Position numbers and translations under genes: made by a program. DNA of 64,000 nucleotides from the NCBI RefSeq assembly GCF_000226115.1, contig NC_016462.1, positions 620,001-684,000 of the forward strand. Direction: 5' to 3'. The notes beneath the pieces are model-generated. The model had not been told where the DNA came from and did not search any database. It worked only from the letters and a program-made list of their open reading frames with translations. Position 1 is the first letter of the stretch; every line of letters begins with the position of its first letter. Source of the DNA: Thermothielavioides terrestris NRRL 8126 (Eukaryota > Ascomycota > Sordariomycetes > Sordariales > Chaetomiaceae). Below are positions 12,774 to 24,647 of this stretch, piece by piece.

Positions 12774-13535
12774 CAGCCTTGTGCCTCCGTTCCTGGATTC
12801 CCGTTGTCCTCCGTTGTTGGGTGGGCCTCTCGAAACGGAAAGAGAGGCCTGAACGCCACCCCCACGTAGCGCCCGAACGGGGGACTTGACCTGTGGGAGG
12901 GCATTTGGATGGAGGTTATGGATGGGATGAGCAAAAACGCTCGAAAGAAGAAAAGGGCATCTTTGCTGTAACCCCCTCGACCGGCACAGATACGGTAGAC
13001 TTCACTACAATTTCAAGTGAGCGAACCCAGCGTATTCCGTACGGATTCGTGTACGGAGTATTCCGTGCTACCGTGTACCCTACGGTACCGATGAGTGTAA
13101 ATGTGATCAGGCCACCTCGTTCCCGAGCCGCACACGCCTCGCGGTGCACATGGCGGCACAGCTGATGCGACTCAGCAGCGGCTCGACATTGCCATGGAAG
13201 CGGCGGACGTCGGGCAGCGCCGGCGTGGCAGTGGCAGTGCACGCTGACGTGCTCTCCTCTGACTGCAGGACGGAAAACCCGTGCATCATCACAGGAGACA
13301 GTCCTGGCGTGGGTGGTGAATGATGCGATCTCGACTGGCGTGCAGATCGCGATAACGTGAGTGAGGAAGATCAGCACGTGTTGCGGACCGAGGGAGATTG
13401 AGGGCCCCAGCCGTCTCAGATGGCGGGAAGGGTGGAGCGTTGAGGCTTGCCCAGCCTCAGCCAGTGCAGCCACAGACGCAGTCAAGCAGTTCACGCAGCA
13501 GTTGCGTAGCATCGGCCAGCCCAGCTGTGGGTCGT
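12774..13535. other. Non-coding spacer between element copies 1 and 2
   Basis: I recognise no gene. At 13035-13095 short TACGG/CCGTA repeats form nested inverted motifs, for example around TGTACGGAGTATTCCGT. Confidence 0.5.
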
Positions 13536-13925
13536 GGTTATAGAGGTCCCGCCAAGACTAATTTCGGAGGTTGCCGCTTACAAGTATTTACAATCGCCAC
13601 GGGGTGAGCGGGGCCACGACGACTTAGAGTAACATCGACAATACACAATCGCGAAGACTCGTAGCAACAACTTTACTAAACCTCAACCAAATCGAAAAAA
13701 AAGAAAACGAAGTTAACCCGTACCCTAACCTTGACCCTTACCCTAACCTTAACCCGAATCCTAACTAGCGGGGGGCTAGCGCCGCCCTCTATACCCCTAG
13801 CGAACTAACCTATAGCTAACCTATAACGATAGTGCAAACCCCTTAGCGGTCTTAGCGGGGTACTGACGCTATAAAAACATTGCCGACAATTGGCCGAAAT
13901 TAGTCTTAGCGAAACCTCTATAACC
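13536..13925 (+). mobile_element. TIR family B element, copy 2
   Basis: 390 bp, bounded by GGTTATAGAGG and its exact inverse CCTCTATAACC. It has the same interior as copy 1, with the eight-hexamer telomere-like block at 13717-13764. Relative to copy 1 the terminal repeat lacks the six bases GGCTAA. Several CpA positions of copy 4 are TpA here, which suggests mild RIP. There is no open reading frame. Confidence 0.85.
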
Positions 13926-14024
13926 TCTAGCTAGCTATACCCTCCGTCTATATCCTAGGCGCTATACCCCCCTAGGCTGCCCTAGCTCAAGGAGTAGAGA
14001 GGGAAATTTAGAGTAGGGAGGCTA
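13926..14024. other. RIP-textured spacer between inverted element copies
   Basis: About 100 bp rich in CTAG/TATA, similar in texture to the first 9.8 kb. It separates the two oppositely oriented copies 2 and 3. Confidence 0.5.
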
Positions 14025-14433
14025 ATGGCTAAAGAGGTCCCGCTAAGACTAATTTCGGCTAATTGTCGGCAATGTTTTTATAGCGTCAGTACCCCGCTAA
14101 GACCGCTAAGGGGTTTGCACTATCACTATAGGTTAGCCATAGGTTAGTTCGCCAAGGGTATAGGAGGCGGCGCTAGCCCCCCGCTAGTTAGGATTCGGAT
14201 TAAAGTTAAGGTAAAGGTCAAGGTTAGGGTAAGGGTTAACTTCGTTTTCTTTTTTTTCGATTTGGTTGAGGTTTCGTAAAGTTGTTGTAACGAGTCTTTA
14301 CGATTGTTCGTTGTTGATGTTGCTCGAAGTCGTCGTAGCCCCGTCGTGGCCCCGCTCACCCCATAGCGATTGTAAATACTTGTAAGCGGCAGTCTCCGAA
14401 ATTAGTCTTGGCGGGACCTCTTTAGCCATAACC
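14025..14433 (-). mobile_element. TIR family B element, copy 3 (inverted)
   Basis: About 409 bp. The left end is ATGGCTAAAGAGG (14025) and the right end CCTCTTTAGCCATAACC. It is inverted relative to copy 2 and has the TTAGGG-like hexamer block at 14188-14235. It is the most RIP-like copy: where copy 4 has CCA, CAC or GGG runs, this one often has CTA, TAC or AGG. With copy 2 it forms a large imperfect inverted repeat around a spacer of about 100 bp. Confidence 0.85.
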
Positions 14434-17400
14434 GTGGGGAGCCCAAGGGAAGGGGGGAACTGGCCCAGCCCCACCCGGCGGCCGTTCCCGGTGCAGCAGG
14501 GCGCAGACACGCGGGTCCCAGCTCCGTAGTCCTGGGAACTCCTGGGACCTGGGAGAACGCTTGCCCGAATTCAATTTCCCCCCTTTTAAACGTGCATTAG
14601 TGCAGTCCTCGTGCCTGCGGTGTCTCCGCGCCCGTGGGAATGGGATCCGACTTGTCTTGGCGACTTGACAGATGGCCGGCAAACACGTTTAGCGCATGGA
14701 AGGGCGTGGGATGCGGGAGAAACCAATCTGAGATAACAACCTGGAAGGTGAGTGGGATGGGAGGCACATGGCGTTCACCACACATTCTTCCCCCTTCGAA
14801 TCCCACGGCGTGGCAATTACTGCGTGTTGCCGTTTGGCCCCCCACACACGCCATTCTGGTTGCGAACACCGAGCACAAGAGAGTAAATTTTTGGGGTGCC
14901 TGATCAGTGCTACGCCCGGGCTGTCCGTCGCCGTCTTTGTGTAACACAGTTCTCCTGTACTTTGCGGATTACTGTGTAGGTATTGTAGGATGGAAGGTAG
15001 GCGGTAGTTATCAAACCGGAAACTGCACCCGGCGCACCACCTCACGCCGTGGAGCCCGCTCCGGTCTTCCCGAGCCTTCCACCTTCTAGAAGCGTCGCCG
15101 CAACTTCCCTGCCTCCCGCAGTGCTGAGCCCGCGGACTGACTCCCGCCCGCGGACTTCGGAACCGAGTCCTTCGCCCTCTCCCATCCCGGTGTAACGTTC
15201 GCGCCGGACAGCGTCCGCTATGCTACCCGGTCCGTCCCATGCCGCGGCTCTTGAGGTCGTCGCATACGCCGTGCTTACGCTACAGTACAAGCCCCTTGAT
15301 GACACCCGTGCGTGGCATTATTGTGTAGTACAACCGCAATGACGCCGGCCCATGACTCTCGCTCCCGCGCCGTCCGCTGGCGTCGCGTTCACCGAAATCG
15401 AGTCCTTTGCGCATCCCGGGACGCTGTTCTACATTCGGGTCAGACGGGGCTCTGTGATACTCATCGGGAGAGTCACGAGTCGATTTCGCCGCTCGATTCA
15501 GCTCGCGTTCTGTGTGACATGCTGCGGCAGTCCGCCTCATGACCTGCTGCTAACCGCTGGGTTTGCTATTCTGGTGCCGACAGCTGAGCTCACGGTATCA
15601 CCGCCGTCAAGACTAGAGAAATCAAGAATCACTGAGTGTCGCCCAGTCGTATGAAGCCATGGGCTGGGAAAAAGAAACATCTCGAATACCCGACAGACCA
15701 AGCCGAGCTCTGGGCTGTGTAGCTACCGCGCGTCTTTTATGTAATGTACATCTTGTCTAAACACTGGGGGTATCTTGGTCGAACCTGGATCCAGTCCAGC
15801 GCCCTTCGTGGCCTCCACTGCGGGAAGGACAACTCCTCCGATCCGTCCGACTTGTATACAATACTGAAAACATGTCTTTGACTAAGGAAAAGGGGTCGTT
15901 GCCGTGGTGATGATGGGCCGTCCCCGCGAGGAGAGGGCGACATCGAGAAACAGAAAAGTTGTACAGGAGCTGATGAAAAAAAACACAAGAAAAGTCTATA
16001 TGCGAAACCAAAATCCAGTTCTTTTTGCCCGCCCTCCAAGCCCTATCCGAACAGCCGAGATCCCATAACCGTGGAATTGCAAAAGGAAAAGAAAAGACGG
16101 TGGACTTGACGCGCTAGCATCAGCCTGTTCCCAGGGCCATGCGTCCCGCAGAGCGAAATGGAATCAGCGCCGTCCCGACGGAGTGACGTCGCGAGGCGGC
16201 AAATGCCGCATGTCCTCCCTTGGACCGTGTGACCGAGTCCCGAGGAATGCGCGGTCGAGATCGCTCGGGAAGGGAGGGGTATAGAGACGTCCCCCCCGAG
16301 CGCTGTGCTCGCTGACTGTCGTGCTGGACCACGCGTGGCCGATGGGGTAAACCGAAGGAATGTTGTCAAGTGACAAGTGGTCAAAGTCGCGCCGCCGTAA
16401 GGCCCCGAAATCTTTCGTCCCGTCTATATCTGAACGCCGTGCAGCCAAACAAAACTGAAAATCCGGAAAGAGCCACCCCTGGATTGCCATCGAACTTGCT
16501 GCTGCGAAACAAGTAGCGCCGAGAAAAGCCAAGTTATGTACCGCGCGAGGAATTGTAATTAAAAAGGGTGTATCGGAATGCGAGTCGCCCTCGGCGCCGG
16601 GAGCCGGGGCTGAAGCGGTGCATTGTTGCAGGCGTGATTAAAACCGAGTATCGTCGGAAGTTGCAGAGAAAAAAATGGCGTTCATACTCAGAATGCTGGT
16701 CGAGATGGTCGGTCGGCCGACCATGCAAGAGCACCGTCCGATGGTGTGGGTTCACATTCGGATTGGGTTGCTTGCATGCGTGTATGCGCAGGTCGAAGCC
16801 GTTAGCGGGGCTTGGGCGGCGGCGGCTTCGGGACGCCGGTTGTGTCGTATGCGCCCCGGCCAAAATTGCAGAATTGCTGTGACTCTCTGACGATCATGGT
16901 GACGGCTGGATTTGGTTGCGTGCAGTTGCGCGAGGTGAGGCTGCAGGGGGAAGTCATGCATGTTAGCGACCGAGTCCTGGGGTTAAATATAAATACCAAG
17001 TAGGCGCGCATGGCATGAAGAACCAACGTCGGCCAGTTCCGAACCCAAGGCACCGACAATCAAGCCGAAATTAATTCTCAGCTAAGCAGGCAGTGGCATT
17101 TCGGCCACAGCAGTGACTCACATTTTTGGGAGACCTCGTCGGGCCACGAGGAGCAGTGCAACGGGTGCGGGATTGGTGAGCTGAAGCGGCGATGAGGCTA
17201 CAGAGCGTGCAACGCTGCCGAATCGTTATGCAGCGCCTGATAAGTGTGGTTTGGGAGCTGAAGGCGACACCGAAGGCGACCAGCCGGGCTATGGGACCCT
17301 CGATGGCCACTCGCCTGGGAGACTTCCGCTGGGATCCGTGGGACGAGGCGCAGCAGTGATGTGATGTGATGTTGGAAGCGCTGGCCGTCGGCGTCCGACG

Positions 17401-17834
17401 TCTTCTTCGGGCCTTTTTCCGGGGATAGGTGGCGGCCTAACTTGCTTGGCTCGCAGTGGTTTCAGGTAGAGCGTCAGGAGTCGGGAGCAAAAGCCACTAG
17501 GTCTGTGAACGGGCGTGCTTGAGGATGGTCCAAAAAGAGTCAACTGCAGCCAGGAAAGAAGCCGGCTAAGAAACCCAACGGGGACACTGAGGGTGCGACG
17601 ATGGGAATCCAAGGAAAAGGCCGAGATGCGGAAGGGAGGCCATCGGGCTCCTAATAAAGGGATGGGACCGCGAGGATGGGATGTAATTGCTGGACTCACC
17701 TCACCAAGGAAACGAAATGGAAGCAACGTACCTGATTTTTTTGCACTGGACCCCTGCCCCCTGCCCCCGGACACTTCCATATTACATCGAGTCCTCAGTT
17801 CGGTACCTGACCGCAAGTATTCCGTACTTCGTTT

Positions 17835-17855
17835 CCCCCCCCCCCCCCCCCCCCC
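17835..17855 (+). repeat. C21 homopolymer
   Basis: An uninterrupted run of 21 cytosines. It lies in non-coding sequence and is likely to vary in length and be prone to sequencing error. Confidence 0.9.
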
Positions 17856-20800
17856 GGCCGCTCCGTTACGCGCCTTGGCAGCCAGGGGCCGGGGGGGGCA
17901 CCGTTTGCGCAATGGCCGCACAGCAAACTGACGTTACCCCCTTTTTGGGCAGCGCTTGGTGTTTCATGACCAACCTGGAAGGCGCTTCCGTTTTGGGGCC
18001 CACGACCTCTGCGGACTTGCAAGGGCCAAAAAAGGTGTGTCACTGTCCCACGACAAAGCTTCGTAGCTCGCGGGTGGCTCGCACAGTATCCGCACCTGCG
18101 TTCCTGTGCGTCCCTGAGCTTCAGCTTACACTCGTGAACGCCGGATGATGTGAGCAAAAGAATACGCTCTGTGCCGCGGAAGACGACAATATCTGCCAAG
18201 CATAGCGTCAAAGCCACGCTCGGCGACGCGGCCTAGCAACCTCGGGTGTAGTGTAACCGCTCCGCCAGCTGTGTTATCGCCTTGTTGTTGTTGGGTCCAC
18301 AACTGGCCGCCAGACGACGGACGGGACTGCAGCTTCCCTGCCAGGCAGACCAGGTGGGTCGTCGAGGTCAAATCCGAACCACGGTTACCACGCCCTTGGA
18401 AACCGTGCACTCACTCCTTTTGGCACGGCTGACCTTGGGTGGGCGCAGACTGCCCTTACGGAACGAAAAAAATTTTCCCTTCTCTAACAGTAAGCGATGG
18501 GCCAGACAGAGTCCAATTGAAGGGACGCTGAGGTGATTCACTTGAGGTAACGTATCGGTCTGGTTGAGACTTCAAGCAGGCAACCGGATTGGCAGCCCCA
18601 ACCAATGCTGGCTGTTCCCAAAAGGAAGCATTTGCAAGGCAACCCCCGTCCAAAAAGGAAAGCACCACCCACGCAGACGGCTAAGATTGGGGATAATGGA
18701 CTAAGGTACCTCCGTACCTTACTGAGGTACCTGAATTCAGGAAGTTCAGGTAGTGGAACTGCCCGAGTAAAACGCGAGCCACAGACCTTTGTAGACCTTC
18801 CAATCGGTCAGGCCTGCCCGGGACTGTAGCCCTAAATCCCACCCCATAACCCAGGCTCAGACGCACAAAGAGAGCAGGCTTCGTCCGCAGCCGCATCGTC
18901 CACCACGGCAAAAGCGAGCTGGACACGTTACCCAGCGCACGATGACGATGAGCTGCACCTACAATCGCTACCGAATAAGCAAGTGTGGATCGAGCGTTGC
19001 GAGCAAACACAAAATGTTGGTCAACCGCACACTTCACGGCAGCAGTGGCTTGCATTTCGCACAAACTGCCAGAAGAAAACTCCAGGCGGTCTCGAAACCG
19101 GATAACTATCGCTTTCCGTCTGGCTTTCCCGGCTTGCAAATTCTGCCCGTTTGCTCCGGCTCGCAAACTTCAGTCCGTCCGCAACTTACACAGTAGTGAA
19201 CGCGAGTACCGGACGGTCGGTGCCCAACTGGCTTCCTCCTGCAGGTATACAGGACGGAATACTTGCGCGGCCGGATCGACGTGCCACGGCAACCGAAGGG
19301 CAAGTCGGGTGGTTTACCAGCTCCGGATCTAGAGACAACTGGGAGCATCTTGCTCGAGACATCTTCCCCTCCCCGCACACCCTCGCAGTGTTGCAGCGCT
19401 GGACAGTTGTACTACGCAGTAGCTCCGTACATGCCCCGGAAAAACCGCCGGTGCATGATTGCACCGCATACGATAGGCAGTTCTTTTCGCTGTTGCTTGT
19501 CGTGGCACTGCGTCGGATGGCGTTCCTATTCTTAGGGCTCGCACTGATAGCAACGACACCGGGCCGGCCGCGCTGTTGGCTATCGTCGACTGGAGTCCAC
19601 GTTTCCTGTCGCACACCATGCCTTGTCACCGAGTCACCCGGTACTGGGGCTGGGGCTTGGGGCCCGTCTCGTCTCCGAGTCGGTGGTTCCGGGTACAGAC
19701 ACGCCAGCCCGGAGCTCACTGAGTCTAGGTGATCAAGCCCGACGCCGAGTCAAGACGCGGCGGCGTGCCTCGAGATGAACAGCGATCTAGACAAAACTGT
19801 CATCGCCGGGAATGCGGCGTCCTTCTGCGTCACACGCGCGCTGACGCAGCCAGAACACTTCGTCCGGGCGTAGTTAGGTGCACCCGGGTGCGGTCCGGAT
19901 GCCTCGCACTTGGGGGAGTTGCTTCGTCAAACGATGTGTCGGATGTCATGTTGCTACCAGCACGCTACTGTGTTTTACATAGATCTCGGCATCACGCTAC
20001 CTCCGGTGTGACTGGACGCGTCTGCACGGAGCGACAGCTGGACGTGTGATAACAACGCTGATAGGCAGGTTTTCCAACCGTCAGCGCATCATGCACACGG
20101 GAGGTTGTGGACATGAAAACCCCACGTTGACGCGCCGAATCTTCCAACGACAAGCGATGGCGGCCGCTCTCCATCGACTGAATCCAAGCACTAAGGACCT
20201 AGCGGACTTCTTGGCGAGATACATCGGCTGATGACTCAACTGGGGCTGTGAAGTGCAAGTCGAAGTCGAAGCTGTGGTCATCTGGAGAAACAGCTCACTG
20301 GCTGCAAAGCGTTTGCGAGGAGCACCCAGCCATTACCCGCCGCGGGGCGGTCCGAACGACAGGGATGGCACCCTCGGGGCTCTGCGGAGCACAAACAGAA
20401 GAAGCCAGGAAAAGGAGGCGCTGATTGCTTTCCGATTTTGGATGCCCCCTCCGTCCATGCGGAGAAGATGCGTTTATTCATGCGCAGATTCTGGTCCGTT
20501 TCCGCGACGCAATGATGAGGTACTGTACATACCGTCGAGTGACCACGAAGCTTCACGCAACGCCGGACTGATATCGTGCAGAGAGTGATCATGCGAGCCT
20601 GGGAAGTCGCGGCGCACCGGCCGAAATGTAGCAGACGTATTCCACGTCGAGTGGGCTGCCAGCCTAGCAACGTCGCCGTCGGCAATGCAGCGGTGAGCCA
20701 AAGAAGGATGAGACCCAGCATGCGACCGATTTGCTGGCTCCTCACAGCGACGGTGAAGAGACCCGGGGCATGCCGGAGAGACACGCTAAACTGGCAAAAA

Positions 20801-22744
20801 TCGATGCGATGATGCCCAACACGCTCCTCTTGCATGCGGAACGACGGAAGGAGCAATTTAGGTGCATGACGGCGCGATGTTGACATCGCGACCCCGCCTG
20901 AGACGAGAGATCTGGAACGGACGAGCATTTGGATGGTCTCCTCTCCTACCAAAGGTAGGTAGGTACCAAATTATTCCACGCTAACTTCGCTTCGAGTTCT
21001 TACGCTCTGTTTCGGGTGGCCCATGGATCACGGGCTCTACGCACGCAGTCGCCAAGGTTGCGTCCGTAGGCGACGTCTCGGCTCACGGCGATCCCCTCGG
21101 GACATGCGACTTTCCTCTCCCCGCGGTGCAGACACGGCATGTGCACGCATTATTCGTACCTCGTATGCACGGAAACGAGGCGAGCTGAATCCTGTCCGAC
21201 CGGCCTTAGGCGGATCTCATGAGGGCTTACCGGTCTTGGATGCCCCAGCTGAAATGGATCGGAATTCTCGAGTCTCACGGCTACGAACAATGCCGTTGCG
21301 CCGGGTCTTCAGCATTAAAATTGGAGTTCATTAACAATTTCCGGGACAACCGAGACTCGGCGCCCGAGACATCAAGGTCGCCGCCAGAGAAAGGGCTGGC
21401 GACGAGTTCACATCGGACTCTGTCTCTGCCAAGCTGTCGGTATCCGTGCCGGAATCGGAAGCGGTGCATGTAACGGAACTGAGCCGACGCCGTCCCGGAC
21501 GCGCAAGATGCAATGGTCCCAAATTTGCGGTCATCAGCCCCGGCGAACCATCCGATTGAGACGAGGACAACCGCCTGCAGACAGCAATTTTATCCTTCAA
21601 ACCCCATTTTGACGTTCTTTCCACCTGGGCCGCCCAACTCCTCCGTTCCTTTGCCGATCGTTTGTTCTCCTCAAATTTTTTCCCCAATACCTTGCTATAT
21701 CTGCTCCTTTGTCTCTCTTCTTTCCTTCCTTACCACAGTATGCTGGCCCCTGCTCTCTTCCCACTAACCAGCCTCCACTAAGCAAGGGTCCAGTTGACAG
21801 AGCAGTCCAGAAAGGGACGGAGCCTGTTCGATTCGGTCCCAGGCTCGTGGGCTTCGAGAAGCATGCGACCCCGGTGGGCCGACCTTTCCCCACACGCAAA
21901 CAGCCAAAAAAACGCTCATCGAAAACGGGCTTCCACAGAGAATACTAACGTCAACACTTCTTCCAGATGCTCATTCATATCTGGCGCGATGGACCCAAAA
22001 CCAAAGAGACATGGAAATGGCGCTGCCTCTGGCTGCCCCTGAGGGGGCAACGGAGCAGGCATGGCCTGGGCACCTCTGTCCATGCCTCCGTACACTACTT
22101 CGGATCCAGCGTGAGCTGGAGGAAACATACCGCCGTGGCAACGCCAGACAGAAGGGCAGGCAGCAGAAGATGACGGCAACAATTTCTGAGACGTGTCGGC
22201 GCTGTCCAGCCACCCCAACGACCAGGCGCTCGCCGGTGGAGCCAGCTTCGTAAATTAAGGGCGACGGCCCATGATACTCTAACAAAACGTGCTGCGACCC
22301 GCTCAGGTCGAGGTTCCGGCTGGAAGGCACGCACGTGTCGTGGTGCCACTCCCCAACAGCTTTTGTGGGGTGACAAGACGAGCCGAGAGAGCGCTGAAGT
22401 GTAGCGTAAGTCTACGGAAGATATGGAAGCCGATGGAATACACACCAACCGATCCCGAGATATTTTCTCATAACTGACGCTATTTTGTGCAGATAAGAGC
22501 CCCGAAGCCAGAGGACATGCCTCATTGTTCCTGTGCATCGCACTGCGCTCGCGGCACGCCGTGGCGAAGTCAGGTCCGTTTGACGAAAACGCTGTGGGTT
22601 TTTGCACCGTCCAAGCCGGCACCTAGACGGCCCGACGGTACCTTGCAGGCGGAGCCGCGACCTTGCCGGTTGACTGGAGCCGCTCGAGGACGGAGTACAT
22701 ACAAATGGAGCACGGGAGTACCTGCATTAGCTCCCAGCTGCGCT

Positions 22745-22760
22745 TCTAGTGTACACTAGA
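22745..22760. repeat. 16-bp perfect palindrome with TAGTGTACACTA core
   Basis: TCTAGTGTACACTAGA is its own reverse complement. The 12-bp core is also present at 11771-11782, and partial versions recur elsewhere (48577-48600, 52803-52812). Confidence 0.8.
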
Positions 22761-24628
22761 TGGAATCCACCACGAACACCATAACTTGTACTGTGGAGCG
22801 TTGTGTATGTACCGGTTCGGTTCCCATTTGAGATTGGCTGCGGCCGGCCTGGCCTCCTCAGCTCCTCGCACTGCCACGATAGGTGCCGAATTCGGATGCT
22901 GCGGTCGATTTTTCGAAGTGGCAAGTTCCGTTTTTCTCTTCCTGCAGCTCAACATTCCCCTTCGTTTGCGCCTCCTCACGTTATTTTCGTTTTGGGGGCT
23001 GCAGTTTGCTAGGCCACCATCGATGTTGTTGAGAAAACCCAACGCTCCACTACCTAGCCTGGCCGGGCCCGTGGGTCGGCGAGGATGATGCGCGCGGTTC
23101 CGGGACTCTTCCCATTGATTCGCCGGCAAGCCGCTCATGCTGATCGGCCGATTTTTCTCGGCTGCATCGGAGATCCATCATGTGACGGGCCAGGCAGCTT
23201 CTCTTCGCAGTCGACGGTTGCCGCCTGAGACACGGCGGCTGGCGGCCAGTCGTTGGCGCGGTGTTACTGGTTGCCTGGGCGCCTCAATGTGACGGGCGGA
23301 ACATGCCGGCCATAGCTCCCGCAAGAACGAAGCTCTCAGAACCAGTTACTGCTGCGCTGCACTGCACTATGCTCAGCGGTCCCGTCACGGAAGATCCGGG
23401 CAAACAGTCAGGTCGTCGCGGAAACGGCTAGAGGGGCCGACCGAGAGTCTTGGCAAGCCATGTCTCTGATATCGCGGCTATCTTGTGGTGTAAGGGATGA
23501 CAAAGACAGACACTGAGAGACTGAAAGTGATGGATCGATCGCGGCCCCCGGCTGTCATCTCAGATCGTGCATTCGCATTTGCAAGTCCCATCGCCAGTTC
23601 AGGCAAAGATGGGCAGCCGGCACAGAAGACCACCGTTTCCCGATCCCGCGACAGAGCCCGGGCTCAAACAGTGTCCCCGAGGCGCTGTGCACCGTTCTCG
23701 TGCAAGTTGGCGTAACTGTGAAGTTAACGGCCATTACGGTGACTCCCCTTTTGGGCTTTAGCCGCCTTCCAAAAACGTGCGGCCGGTTACTTCGTACGGC
23801 TGTTCCTGAGCGAGGCCCACCCGCCTGGCTCCCAGATGAAAAGTTCCAGAAGATCCAGCGGAACATCTCGCCCGATACGACTAGGCTCATTTTCGATGAG
23901 GAAACTGCCGCCAGCTCGACCATGGTCGATCAGATCCACAAGGTGCGCCCGTCCAGACCTTGGGGGTGGCTTCGTCAAGTTTGGCAAACTTCGAGCAGAG
24001 AGTGGCTGCTTTGCATCGTCACAAGTTGGACATTGGCCGGCGGGCGCTGCGAGTCGGGAGGCAACAAGAGCTTGAGCTGGTCTGCACTGGCGCACAGTGT
24101 TCGCACATCCGGGAAGTTTGACAGGTTGCCAGAGCTCCGTTCAAGCTAACTAGCGTGCATGACCGTATGCACGGGCCGGCGAACCTACATGGGGCCCCCG
24201 GCCGGTACCACGAGACGCAGGTACAGTACATGCAATGTACATACAGGACCAAGCACGGATACACTAAGCTGTACCTATCGGGAATAACGTCGGATTACTC
24301 CGTGCGGAGCTGGATCCGGGAACGCTTCTGGAAGCCTGTGTGGAAGGATTCGGTCGCAGCTCGGTCACAGGCCACACCGGTCGGGCCCCAGCTGCTTCTG
24401 CCCGGAACCGTTCCCGGACTCACCTTGCCCCTACCGACCAAGCCCTGGCGCTCACCTCAAGCGAACCCTCGTTCACGCCCTCACCCCTGGCTCCCCTGAC
24501 GTCGCATCCTGGGCGTTGCAGCATCGCATCCCATCAAACGGCGTCCGCGCGTGGGACCGGGGAAGGATTCCGCTTGTGCAGCAAACCCACATTCTGCCGA
24601 GCGTTGCCTTCATTGTTCATTAATTAGA

Positions 24629-24647
24629 AAAAAAAAAATTTTTTTTT
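24629..24647. repeat. A10T9 tract
   Basis: Ten A followed by nine T, self-complementary. Poly(dA:dT) is a common nucleosome-excluding promoter element in fungi, but no convincing gene follows it. Confidence 0.8.

Noticed and set aside
12916..13512. 198-codon minus-strand frame between element copies
   Set aside because: The composition is rich in Cys, His and Arg without domain pattern, and the region contains repeat-derived motifs.
17289..17931. Overlapping 210- and 138-codon open frames around the C21 tract
   Set aside because: Both frames depend on the homopolymer (poly-Gly or poly-Pro) and have no family features.
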